Part shown: positions 27,837 through 35,062 of the stretch, piece after piece | Numbering within the stretch: position 1 is the first letter of the stretch | Layout: each line of letters starts with the position of its first letter | From: Miltoncostaea oceani | Lineage (GTDB): Bacteria; Actinomycetota; Thermoleophilia; Miltoncostaeales; Miltoncostaeaceae | Assembly (NCBI RefSeq): GCF_018141545.1 | Contig: NZ_CP064357.1 | Span: 620,001-684,000, forward strand | Length of the DNA: 64,000 nucleotides | Direction: 5' to 3' | Notes under the pieces: generated by a model | Told to the model about the DNA's origin: nothing | Database searches by the model: none | The model's input: the letters and a program-made list of their open reading frames with translations, nothing else | Translations under genes and position numbers: made by a program

Positions 27837-27925
27837 ATGCGGACCTTAAGGGCGGCCGCGGACAAGCCCCGCTGACCCAGGACCGAGTGCCTGGCGAGAC
27901 GGGTTAGCCGCGGTCCACTTGCGCG

Positions 27926-28360
27926 TCATGGGGGCGACGCACCCCCTGCCGCCTGCTCGAGCCGGGCCTGGAGAGCACGCCATCCGCGTCCCGTTGCCGG
28001 GACCCGAGCGCGGCAATCAGCGATCCCCCGGGCGGCGCCCGCGAGCCAACTGCGGATCGGCGGATGGTGGTCTGCGAAGTCCGGGCTCTGGAGCTCCGCC
28101 TCTGGGTTGGCAGCCGAGACCCTGATCATCAGCGCGTATGCCGCACGGGTCGAAGCGGTGACCGGCCGACTGACGCCTCCGCAGGTTTGAGGGCCGATCG
28201 CCTGTGCGTCGCGAAGGGCCGCAAAAATCGCGGTAGCGTCCCCTGGAGGCACGGCCGATCGATCGTCACCACAGGCAGTGAGGCCTCCACACACGGCCAC
28301 GACCACGAGGCGCGGCGCCCAGCCGGAGCCCCTTCGAAGTGGTGGAGCGAAGCACTCCAC
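27926..28360 (-). CDS. Small lipoprotein
   Basis: 144 aa. After a basic N-terminus the hydrophobic segment VVVAVCGGLTAC ends in a lipobox (LTAC-G), so the protein should be lipid-anchored. The mature part is helical with two Cys (C59 and C117 approximately). Start is uncertain: the ATG at 28360 gives a long N-region. Possibly a minor partner of the propeller lipoprotein encoded just upstream (28388-29806), 28 bases away on the same strand. Confidence 0.6.
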   Translation of the reverse strand: MECFAPPLRRGSGWAPRLVVVAVCGGLTACGDDRSAVPPGDATAIFAALRDAQAIGPQTCGGVSRPVTASTRAAYALMIRVSAANPEAELQSPDFADHHPPIRSWLAGAARGIADCRARVPATGRGWRALQARLEQAAGGASPP

Positions 28361-28387
28361 GCAGGCTAGTGGCAGAGCGCGGGGCGC

Positions 28388-29806
28388 TCACCCGAGCCTG
28401 ATGCTCGCCTGAGGCGGGACATCGGGGTTGCGGTCAGCCTGCCAACGCACCTGGAACCCGCCGTCAGCGAGCCCATCGGTGGACGGGATGACGCCGGCGA
28501 TGGGAGTTGGAAACTTCGAGACCGTCTCAGTGGGATCCCAGGCGCCTGCGCCGTCGTCGAGGCGCGAGCGGATCTCCTCATGAACGGGGACGCCGTCGGG
28601 ACGGGTCCCGCCGAACGTCCACGCGACGAGGGCTCGACCGTCGGCGCTTATCGTCGCGGCCGCAGCCCACGAGCCGCCACTCCCATCCGGGGGTGAAGCA
28701 GGCAGGGAACGCCCGGCGAGCGTCCGAATGGGGCCGAGGGCGCCGTCGCGGTCGATTCGCTGCGCCCGCAGTTCGGAGCGGCGACCCCCGCCTGTCACCT
28801 GTTCCGTGACGACCACGGCCTCGCCGTCGGCTCCGGCGGCGATCGCTGGCTGGCCGGTGATGGAGCCTCCGGGGACGGTCTGGGGATTGCTCCACCCCGC
28901 CGCGGCGGCCCGGGCGACGCGGAGCCGCCCGTCGCCCACTTTCCATGCCGCGGTGGTGGTGCCGTCGGGGCCCGCGGCGACGGTCAACTCGCTCGCCTGG
29001 GACCCCGTGGGTGCGATGGCCCGCGGCGTCGACCAACGGCCCCGTCGGTCGAGGGTGGACGTGAGGATCCGCCCTGGGGCTCCCCCTCGGGGAAGCGCCG
29101 ACCAGATCAACCGTGTCCGCTCCCGCCCGGGGACAGCCACCAGACCGCCGCCTGGCAGGTACCCATCGCCGCGCGTGCGGCCCGCGACCCGCGCGAACGT
29201 CCAGTCGCCGCGTGCCGACCGGGAGGCGGAGCGGACTTCGGGGTGGTAGCTGCCGTCACGGCGCTCGCTCCCCGACCAGACGACGGTGACGCGACCATCG
29301 TCGCGGGCGGCGGCGAGGACCTCGTTGATGCCGTTCGTGCCGCGGGAGAGGGTCTGCACCTCACCCCACGACCCGTCGGGTCCCTGGCGGACCGCCTGGA
29401 CGAACGCGAAGACGGCACCGCCCGGGCGATCCCAGAGGGCCCAGACCGCCGTCGCGACGCCGTCCCCGCCGACGACGACCCGCGCGCCCTGGATGGGTGT
29501 CGGGCTGGCCTCCGCGACGGGTACCCCGGCACCCCAGACCCCCAGGGAGTCGCGTTCCGCCGACATCACCTGCGCCGCGGCCCCGGCACCCCGGTCGACC
29601 CAGACCGCGATCGCCGTCCCATCGGGCCGGGCGACGGCCTCCGCATACGACGGTGGGGCGGGAACGGGCAGGACGACGGGCGGACCCCAACCGGCCGCGG
29701 GCCGGGAGGGGATCGTGGTCGCCTCCTCCCCGCCGCCGCCGCACCCTGGGGCGAGTAGGACGCCAACCACCACGCAACCAGTCGCGGCACTCGCGAACCG
29801 CCTCAT
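28388..29806 (-). CDS. Propeller-like lipoprotein (third gene of sigma operon)
   Basis: About 472 aa. ATG 29806 overlaps the stop of the upstream gene (ATGA). Signal peptide with lipobox LLAPGC-GGGGEE. Seven or so repeats follow, e.g. RPDGTAIAVWVDRGAGAAAQVMSAE, GDGVATAVWALWDRPGG, DDGRVTVVWSGSERRDG, PDGTTTAAWKVGDGRLRVARAA, ADGRALVAWTFGGTRPDG. One repeat per about 55 residues fits a seven- or eight-blade beta-propeller. It parallels the third gene of the operon at 11994-15446, so two operons share the order sigma / membrane propeller / secreted propeller. Confidence 0.8.
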   Translation of the reverse strand: MRRFASAATGCVVVGVLLAPGCGGGGEEATTIPSRPAAGWGPPVVLPVPAPPSYAEAVARPDGTAIAVWVDRGAGAAAQVMSAERDSLGVWGAGVPVAEASPTPIQGARVVVGGDGVATAVWALWDRPGGAVFAFVQAVRQGPDGSWGEVQTLSRGTNGINEVLAAARDDGRVTVVWSGSERRDGSYHPEVRSASRSARGDWTFARVAGRTRGDGYLPGGGLVAVPGRERTRLIWSALPRGGAPGRILTSTLDRRGRWSTPRAIAPTGSQASELTVAAGPDGTTTAAWKVGDGRLRVARAAAAGWSNPQTVPGGSITGQPAIAAGADGEAVVVTEQVTGGGRRSELRAQRIDRDGALGPIRTLAGRSLPASPPDGSGGSWAAAATISADGRALVAWTFGGTRPDGVPVHEEIRSRLDDGAGAWDPTETVSKFPTPIAGVIPSTDGLADGGFQVRWQADRNPDVPPQASIRLG

Positions 29807-31410
29807 CCGCGCTCCCCCCTCGGCTCTGGATCGCGGACGGCCACCCGCACGTCCCACCCCCTGCCCCTCGAGCCGTCCCGCCCGAACCCGACGATGACGA
29901 CCGCCGCCGCCCCCGACGGCGAGGCGGCGATGCCGCCGAAACCGAACTGCCAGCCCGTGCCGTCCGTGACGACCTGGGGACGTCCGAAGGGGCCGCCGCG
30001 CGGCCAGTCGCGCACCTCGATGCCTGCGTGCCTGGCGAACGCGCCGAGGAGGCGCCCGGCGCCGTCGGACGCGAGCGCAGGCTGCGCCCGGCTGTACTGG
30101 CCGACGAGTCCGCCGCTGCCGTGGCCGACGGGCGCGCTCCAAACACTGTCGTCCGCCACCGAGTACTGGGTCGCCGCACCCACCGACCAGTGGGCGACGG
30201 CCCTCCCGTCGCCGTCGATGGCGACGTTCGGCGCGTACGCCGACCGAGCCGTGGAGGAAAGGCGCACCGGTGCACCCCACTCGCCGGCGGCGTCGGCTCG
30301 CGCGGCGGCGATGTGGGAGGGAAGTCCGAGGTTGGTCGATAGGTACGCCACCGTCGCCTCGCCGCCTCGGCCGATGGCCGCAGCAGGTTGGGGGGCCTGC
30401 ACCATGTCCCCCGCAATGACGACGGGATCCCCCCAACCGTCACGGTCGCCGCGAACGGCCTCCACCGAGTAGACGGGCGCCTGGTAGCCGGCGGGTTCCT
30501 GCTGGGCCACTCGGCGGCCCCACGTCAGCACCGCCTCCCCGCCAGAGTCCGCGGCGAGGGCAAGCTGCAGTGGCTGGCCCTCCCCCGCCTCGCCGACGGC
30601 GCGGACCTCGTCGAGGGTTCCCTCAAGGGCGACGCGGCGTGTCTCGACGCGGTCGGCGCGAGCCCAGGCAACGATGAACCCGTCGGCGGTGGCGACGACC
30701 CTCGCCTCGGCGGCGTCGCGGCGGTTGCCCCCTGCCTCCGAGACATCGACCGGCGCCTCCCAGGCACCGCCGGCGGGGCGGCGGCGGGCGACCAGGACGT
30801 AGCGGCCCCCCACACGGCGGGTGATGACCCCGGCGAGGGATCCGTCGGGGAGCCGCAGCACCCGTCGCTCGACGCGGCCGTCGCGGCGTTCCTGCCAGAC
30901 CGCCAGCGCCGAACCATCACCAGCGACCGCGACCTCCGGATCCCCAGCCGGCACCCCCTCCGGCGACAGACGCACAGGCCGGCCCCAGGCCCCCCCTGCC
31001 GGGCGACTCGACGCCTCGACGGCACCGCCACGTGACCATGCGACCACCACGCCACCCGCACCATCGATCCCCAGGCGCGGCCTCGGGGGACCGCCGTGGC
31101 CGCCGCTCAGCACCGTGGGCGGCCCCCACTCGGCCGGGGGCGCCGCCGCGGCGGCCTGCTCGCCGCGGTCCCCCCCGATCACCCCCGTCGCGTAGGCGAC
31201 CGCGCCGCCCCCGGCGAGGGCGAGCAGTGCGACGCCGAGGAGCCGGCCGCCCCGTCCACCGAACGTGCGTCGCCACCCCTCGGGTGAGCGGGCCCGGCCA
31301 TGACCGCGCGGCTCGGCCTGGAGCGCCGCCCAGAGGCGCTCACCGGTCCCCGGTGGCGGCTCAGCCTCCGGGGGACGCCCGCGACGGAGGCGCTCCTCGA
31401 GGTCCCTCAC
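29803..31410 (-). CDS. Probable membrane anti-sigma factor with extracellular propeller
   Basis: 535 aa, GTG start overlapping the sigma stop (GTGA). Cytosolic head RDLEERLRRGRPPEAEPPPGTGERLWAALQAEPRG, transmembrane helix (LLGVALLALAGGGAVAYATGVI), then repeats: GAGGVVVAWSRGGAVEASSRPAGGAWG, DGSALAVWQERRDG, GRGGEATVAYLSTN, DGDGRAVAHWSVG. As with the others, the head is short and lacks zinc-binding residues. Inferred to control the adjacent ECF sigma factor in response to an extracellular cue. Confidence 0.75.
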   Translation of the reverse strand: MRDLEERLRRGRPPEAEPPPGTGERLWAALQAEPRGHGRARSPEGWRRTFGGRGGRLLGVALLALAGGGAVAYATGVIGGDRGEQAAAAAPPAEWGPPTVLSGGHGGPPRPRLGIDGAGGVVVAWSRGGAVEASSRPAGGAWGRPVRLSPEGVPAGDPEVAVAGDGSALAVWQERRDGRVERRVLRLPDGSLAGVITRRVGGRYVLVARRRPAGGAWEAPVDVSEAGGNRRDAAEARVVATADGFIVAWARADRVETRRVALEGTLDEVRAVGEAGEGQPLQLALAADSGGEAVLTWGRRVAQQEPAGYQAPVYSVEAVRGDRDGWGDPVVIAGDMVQAPQPAAAIGRGGEATVAYLSTNLGLPSHIAAARADAAGEWGAPVRLSSTARSAYAPNVAIDGDGRAVAHWSVGAATQYSVADDSVWSAPVGHGSGGLVGQYSRAQPALASDGAGRLLGAFARHAGIEVRDWPRGGPFGRPQVVTDGTGWQFGFGGIAASPSGAAAVVIVGFGRDGSRGRGWDVRVAVRDPEPRGERG

Positions 31411-31931
31411 GCGTCACCCCCCTCAAGGAGTGCCCGCAGCTCCGAGAGGCCCCGGGACATGCGCGAGTTCACGGTCCCGATCGGGACCCCAAGCGTCTCG
31501 GCGATCTCCGCCCCGCTCAGATCGAGCCAATACCTCAGAACGAGCACACTTCGACGGTCGACGTCGACGCGGGCGAGAGCGGCCTGCAGCGCCCGGTCAC
31601 CGCCGGGCTCGGCGTCCCAGGCACCCACCTCGAGGGCGGCGTCGATCGGCAGCGTCCGCCGCTCGGCCCGCAACAGGTCGATCGACCGGTTCACGGCGAT
31701 CCGCGCGATCCATGCTCCGAAGCTCGCGCGCTCCCGGTCGAACGTCGCGAGGTGGCGGAACGCCCGCTCGAAGGTGTCCTGGGTGACGTCATCCGCCAGG
31801 TCTTGGCGCCCGGTGACGGTGTAGGCCCTACGCCACACCATCCGCCAGTGCCGGGTGAACAGGGCACCACGCGCCTCGGCGTCGCCGTCGAGGGCGGCGG
31901 CGACCAAGCCCGGATCCGAGAGCGCGTCCAC
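31407..31931 (-). CDS. ECF RNA polymerase sigma factor
   Basis: About 174 aa from GTG 31931, chosen because AAGGAG lies 9 bases before it; ATG 31970 is a longer alternative. Region 2: FTRHWRMVWRRAYTVTGRQDLADDVTQDTFERAFRHLATFDRERASFGAWIARIAVNRSIDLLRAERR. Region 4: VDVDRRSVLVLRYWLDLSGAEIAETLGVPIGTVNSRMSRGLSELRALL. First gene of a three-gene operon. Confidence 0.9.
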   Translation of the reverse strand: MDALSDPGLVAAALDGDAEARGALFTRHWRMVWRRAYTVTGRQDLADDVTQDTFERAFRHLATFDRERASFGAWIARIAVNRSIDLLRAERRTLPIDAALEVGAWDAEPGGDRALQAALARVDVDRRSVLVLRYWLDLSGAEIAETLGVPIGTVNSRMSRGLSELRALLEGGDA

Positions 31932-32104
31932 GTCCACACACTCCTTGACGGGGCGGACACCCAGATCCATCCCGCACCCCGTCAGGTCTGCTCCCGCTGC
32001 GTTGGCGGCGAGGGCGACGCCTAGGCGACGGTGGAGTATCCGCAGCGGCGGCGGGCGAGGGCGGCTTGCAGCACTGCGAGCCGCTCAGCGTGCGCGACGA
32101 GAGT

Positions 32105-32623
32105 TCAGATCTTCGAGGGTCGCCTACCCAGACCACGTGCCGCGAGCCGCACCAGTCCGAGCCGTGCCCGCCAGCGCCAAAGCGCGCTACCCCCGGTTGC
32201 CGGCAGCCGGTCGCGTCGCTCGGCGTCTAGGCGGCGGAGCACCGGCAGCAGCCCCCCGGCGGCCTCTGCACGGACGACGAGCTCGGGATGGCGTTCGTCG
32301 CAGAGCAACGCCAGCCACGGGCGACACCGTGCGTCACTCCAGACACGACCGGCGACCTGCTCCAGCGCCCGGCTGGCGAGGACGTACTCCCTCGCCGAGA
32401 CAGCTACCCGGTTTCGTTCGACGCTTGCACCCTCGGCCGATGCCGCGCGGACGTATGCCTCTGCTGCGAGCTGAACGGCGGTGGCCATCTCACCGAGTGC
32501 GCGCAAGTCGTTTCGGCGCTGCTCATCGAGGGCGACCCGAAGGGCGTGGCGGGAAACGGACCGGGCGTAGAGAGCGACGCCGAGCGCGAGGAACCAGAGG
32601 ACTACGCCGACTGCAGGAAGCAT
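32105..32623 (-). CDS. Single-pass membrane protein with helical cytosolic part
   Basis: 172 aa. One N-terminal transmembrane helix (VGVVLWFLALGVALYA) and a long, Arg/Glu/Ala-rich helical remainder that may form a coiled coil (RVALDEQRRNDLRALGEMATAVQLAAEAYVRAASAE). It contains CRPWLALLCDERHPELV. No catalytic motif. It is divergent from the sixth sigma gene and separated from it by two strong palindromes. Function unknown. Confidence 0.7.
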   Translation of the reverse strand: MLPAVGVVLWFLALGVALYARSVSRHALRVALDEQRRNDLRALGEMATAVQLAAEAYVRAASAEGASVERNRVAVSAREYVLASRALEQVAGRVWSDARCRPWLALLCDERHPELVVRAEAAGGLLPVLRRLDAERRDRLPATGGSALWRWRARLGLVRLAARGLGRRPSKI

Positions 32624-32700
32624 GACCCGAGCTTCTCACCCAGGGCGGACCCCGTCGAGCAGCGGCTCGCTTGACTTCCCTGCGACACCCTCCGCCGGCG

Positions 32701-32775
32701 AGAGAGGAGGGGTCCTCTCTGCTCCGGAGCGACGACACCTATAGATCGGGACCCCCGGGCGGCCGCCGGGGTCCC
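32701..32775. promoter_or_regulatory. Two strong palindromes in a divergent control region
   Basis: AGAGAGGA-GGGG-TCCTCTCT (32701-32720) is a perfect 8-bp hairpin. GGGACCCC (32748-32755) pairs with GGGGTCCC (32768-32775). They lie between divergent starts (32623 leftward, 32833 rightward), so they are better explained as operators or 5'-leader structures than as terminators. Confidence 0.5.
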
Positions 32776-32832
32776 GCAAAGGAATGGGGCGTGTCGGGAG
32801 TTCAGATGGGTCCCGGCGTGTAAGTAGTCCGA

Positions 32833-33360
32833 GTGGAGAACGCAGACGACAACGATCTTGTGTCCGGGGTACTCGGGGGTTCGGAAGACGCGGCTCGGGC
32901 GCTCTTCGACCGCTATTGGCCGACGGCTTGGTGGACGGCCTACTCGGTCCTCGGCGATCGGGCGGGCGCGGATGACTCTGCACAGGAGTCGATCGCCCGA
33001 GCTTTCTCGTCCCTTGCTCGCTTCGACACCAGTCGGCCCTTCCGCCCTTGGCTCGCCCGGATCACGGCGAATCACTCGATGAACGTGCTTCGTTCCCGAC
33101 GGCGGGAGATCCTGGTGGCCGACCCCAGTCCCAACGGGCACCGTCCGGATCACGCCGAGCTTTCCGGGGATCACGATCTGCTCATCGCCGCGATCCGCCG
33201 CCTCTCCGAAGATCGTCGCGTGGTGATCGCGCTCCGGTACTTCGGTGACCTCGAGCCCTCCGAAATCGCCTACGCGCTCGGCGTGCCCACCGGGACCGTG
33301 ACCTCGAGGCTCTCGAGGGCCCTGACTGAGCTTCGCACCCTGCTGGAGGTCGCGCGCTAA
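32833..33360 (+). CDS. ECF RNA polymerase sigma factor
   Basis: 175 aa, GTG start. Region 2: FDRYWPTAWWTAYSVLGDRAGADDSAQESIARAFSSLARFDTSRPFRPWLARITANHSMNVLRSRRRE. Region 4: LSEDRRVVIALRYFGDLEPSEIAYALGVPTGTVTSRLSRALTELRTLL. Stop and next start overlap as TAATG. No good Shine-Dalgarno is visible before the GTG. Confidence 0.9.
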   Translation: MENADDNDLVSGVLGGSEDAARALFDRYWPTAWWTAYSVLGDRAGADDSAQESIARAFSSLARFDTSRPFRPWLARITANHSMNVLRSRRREILVADPSPNGHRPDHAELSGDHDLLIAAIRRLSEDRRVVIALRYFGDLEPSEIAYALGVPTGTVTSRLSRALTELRTLLEVAR

Positions 33361-34982
33361 TGAGCGACATAGAGGAACGCCTCCGTACTCTGGCCCGCGC
33401 CATCGGGGGACCCGACCCAGCGGCAACCACGGCCGCACGGAACCGCATCCAGGCCCTCGCCGTCGAGGCCGCTCGAAACACTGGGGCCCCGGATGGCCTC
33501 CCGACGCCTCGCCGGCGCCGTGTCGGTCGGCGGAGGGGCCTGGTGGTGTTGGTGGGCGCGGTGATCGTCGGCGGGGCGACCGCGTTCGGCGTCGCCAACC
33601 TCGGCGGCGGGGGCCCTGCCACCCCCGTCGCATGCCAGCTGTTCGCAGACCGGGGCGCAGGTCCCCAGCAACTCAACTTCTATGCGCCCGCGAGCGGCGT
33701 CTCGAATGCAGGCGATGCTGTCGTCAGCTGGGTGGCACGCGGCGGCAGGATCCAGGCAGCCACGCGTGTAGGCGACGGCGCATGGGGTCAGGCGCAGGCC
33801 GTCTCGCCGCAGCTGCCGAGAAACTTCCTGCCACGGTCGCTGGCGCTGACCATGACCGCCGATGGCGACGCTCTTCTCGGTTGGACGAGTAAGGCGACGC
33901 AGGTGGTCGATTGGACGCCCGCAGCCGGATGGGGCTCTCCGCGAACCCTTAAGGACCCGACATACCGTTCTATTCCATACGAACCGCCGCGACTGGCGAC
34001 CACTGATACTGGCAACGCTTCTGCGCTGTGGACGGTGGGTCGCCGAGTCGGCTACGGAAGCAGCGGCGAGGCCTCGGTCTCTGATCCCTTCCCTGTCCTG
34101 GCGCGCCGCGCACCGAACGGAGAGTGGCGAGTTGTTGCCGCCTTAGGCGGCCCTGAGGGACGCGGTCCCAACGTTCCTCCCGCCGGGCTGAGGGCGCGGT
34201 GGAACTTCGCTCCCGCGGTGGCCTTGGCCGACAACGGGACGATCACCCTCGTCGGCTCCGGGAGCTTCCCCGGGACGGCGTGGCAGAGGCTCTCACCCTT
34301 AGGGGGAATCGAGGCCGGGGGCTTCGCCGACCGGCGACAGAGCTACGACGCGAGCGCAGCCGGGGTCGACGCGCATGGGAACGTGACGGCACTGTGGATG
34401 CGGGGCACGAATCTGGTGGCCGGGACCCTCAGGGCCGGAGCCCGGACCTGGCGGGTCCGGGTCATTGCGAACACCGGGCTCTACAGCCCCGACGTCGCGT
34501 TGGCGGTCAGCCGCGGCGGCGATGCGGCCGTGGCGTTCCGCGGCCGGGCCCGCGGCGTCCGCGGGCCACGCTTCCCCTCCCGCGCCCCCACCGCTCGCGT
34601 CGACCGTGACATCCAGGCTCTGACCTACAGCGCCGCAGACAGCCGCTGGAGCCGAGCCGTTCGGTTGTCCGCCACCGGCGTCCCAGCCACCGCACCACGC
34701 GTCGCCATCGACGGTTCAGGAAGAGCGACGGTCGCGTGGGCTGAGGGCCCCAACAACGGCCAAGGACTTACGCGCATCAAGGCGGCCGACGGATCATCCG
34801 GTTCATGGAGCCAAGCCGTGACCGTCAGTGACCCAGCATCAGATCCGATCGCACCGGCCCTCGCAGCCTCCGACAACGGTAGAGCGACGATCGCGTGGAC
34901 CGGATGTCGCGGCGGCAGCGCCGGCGTCTACTTCTCGGAGAAGGCTGGGACGGAGTGGTCGGAGCCCCGGGTGATCGGCTAG
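33360..34982 (+). CDS. Probable membrane anti-sigma factor with extracellular propeller
   Basis: 540 aa. Head SDIEERLRTLARAIGGPDPAATTAARNRIQALA, transmembrane helix (GLVVLVGAVIVGGATAFGVANL), then propeller-like repeats (ADGDALLGWTSKATQVVDWTPAAGWG, DAHGNVTALWMRGTNLVAGTL, SGRATVAWAEGPNNG, DNGRATIAWTGC). The N-terminal head is nearly superimposable on that of the protein at 25974. The gene shows somewhat lower GC in places than its neighbours. Same inferred role as the other coupled membrane proteins. Confidence 0.75.
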   Translation: MSDIEERLRTLARAIGGPDPAATTAARNRIQALAVEAARNTGAPDGLPTPRRRRVGRRRGLVVLVGAVIVGGATAFGVANLGGGGPATPVACQLFADRGAGPQQLNFYAPASGVSNAGDAVVSWVARGGRIQAATRVGDGAWGQAQAVSPQLPRNFLPRSLALTMTADGDALLGWTSKATQVVDWTPAAGWGSPRTLKDPTYRSIPYEPPRLATTDTGNASALWTVGRRVGYGSSGEASVSDPFPVLARRAPNGEWRVVAALGGPEGRGPNVPPAGLRARWNFAPAVALADNGTITLVGSGSFPGTAWQRLSPLGGIEAGGFADRRQSYDASAAGVDAHGNVTALWMRGTNLVAGTLRAGARTWRVRVIANTGLYSPDVALAVSRGGDAAVAFRGRARGVRGPRFPSRAPTARVDRDIQALTYSAADSRWSRAVRLSATGVPATAPRVAIDGSGRATVAWAEGPNNGQGLTRIKAADGSSGSWSQAVTVSDPASDPIAPALAASDNGRATIAWTGCRGGSAGVYFSEKAGTEWSEPRVIG

Positions 34983-35062
34983 GTGCAGCCATCCGCATTG
35001 TTGACGTTCTCCGGCTCGCCTCAGGGAGTGATGGAGTAACCAAACCTTCTTCGGCCCCCTGC

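Noticed and set aside
11994-34982. True sialidases in the propeller proteins
   Set aside because: The repeats resemble Asp-box/propeller blades, but the Arg triad, Tyr/Glu pair and RIP motif of sialidases are not visible, so no enzymatic activity is claimed.
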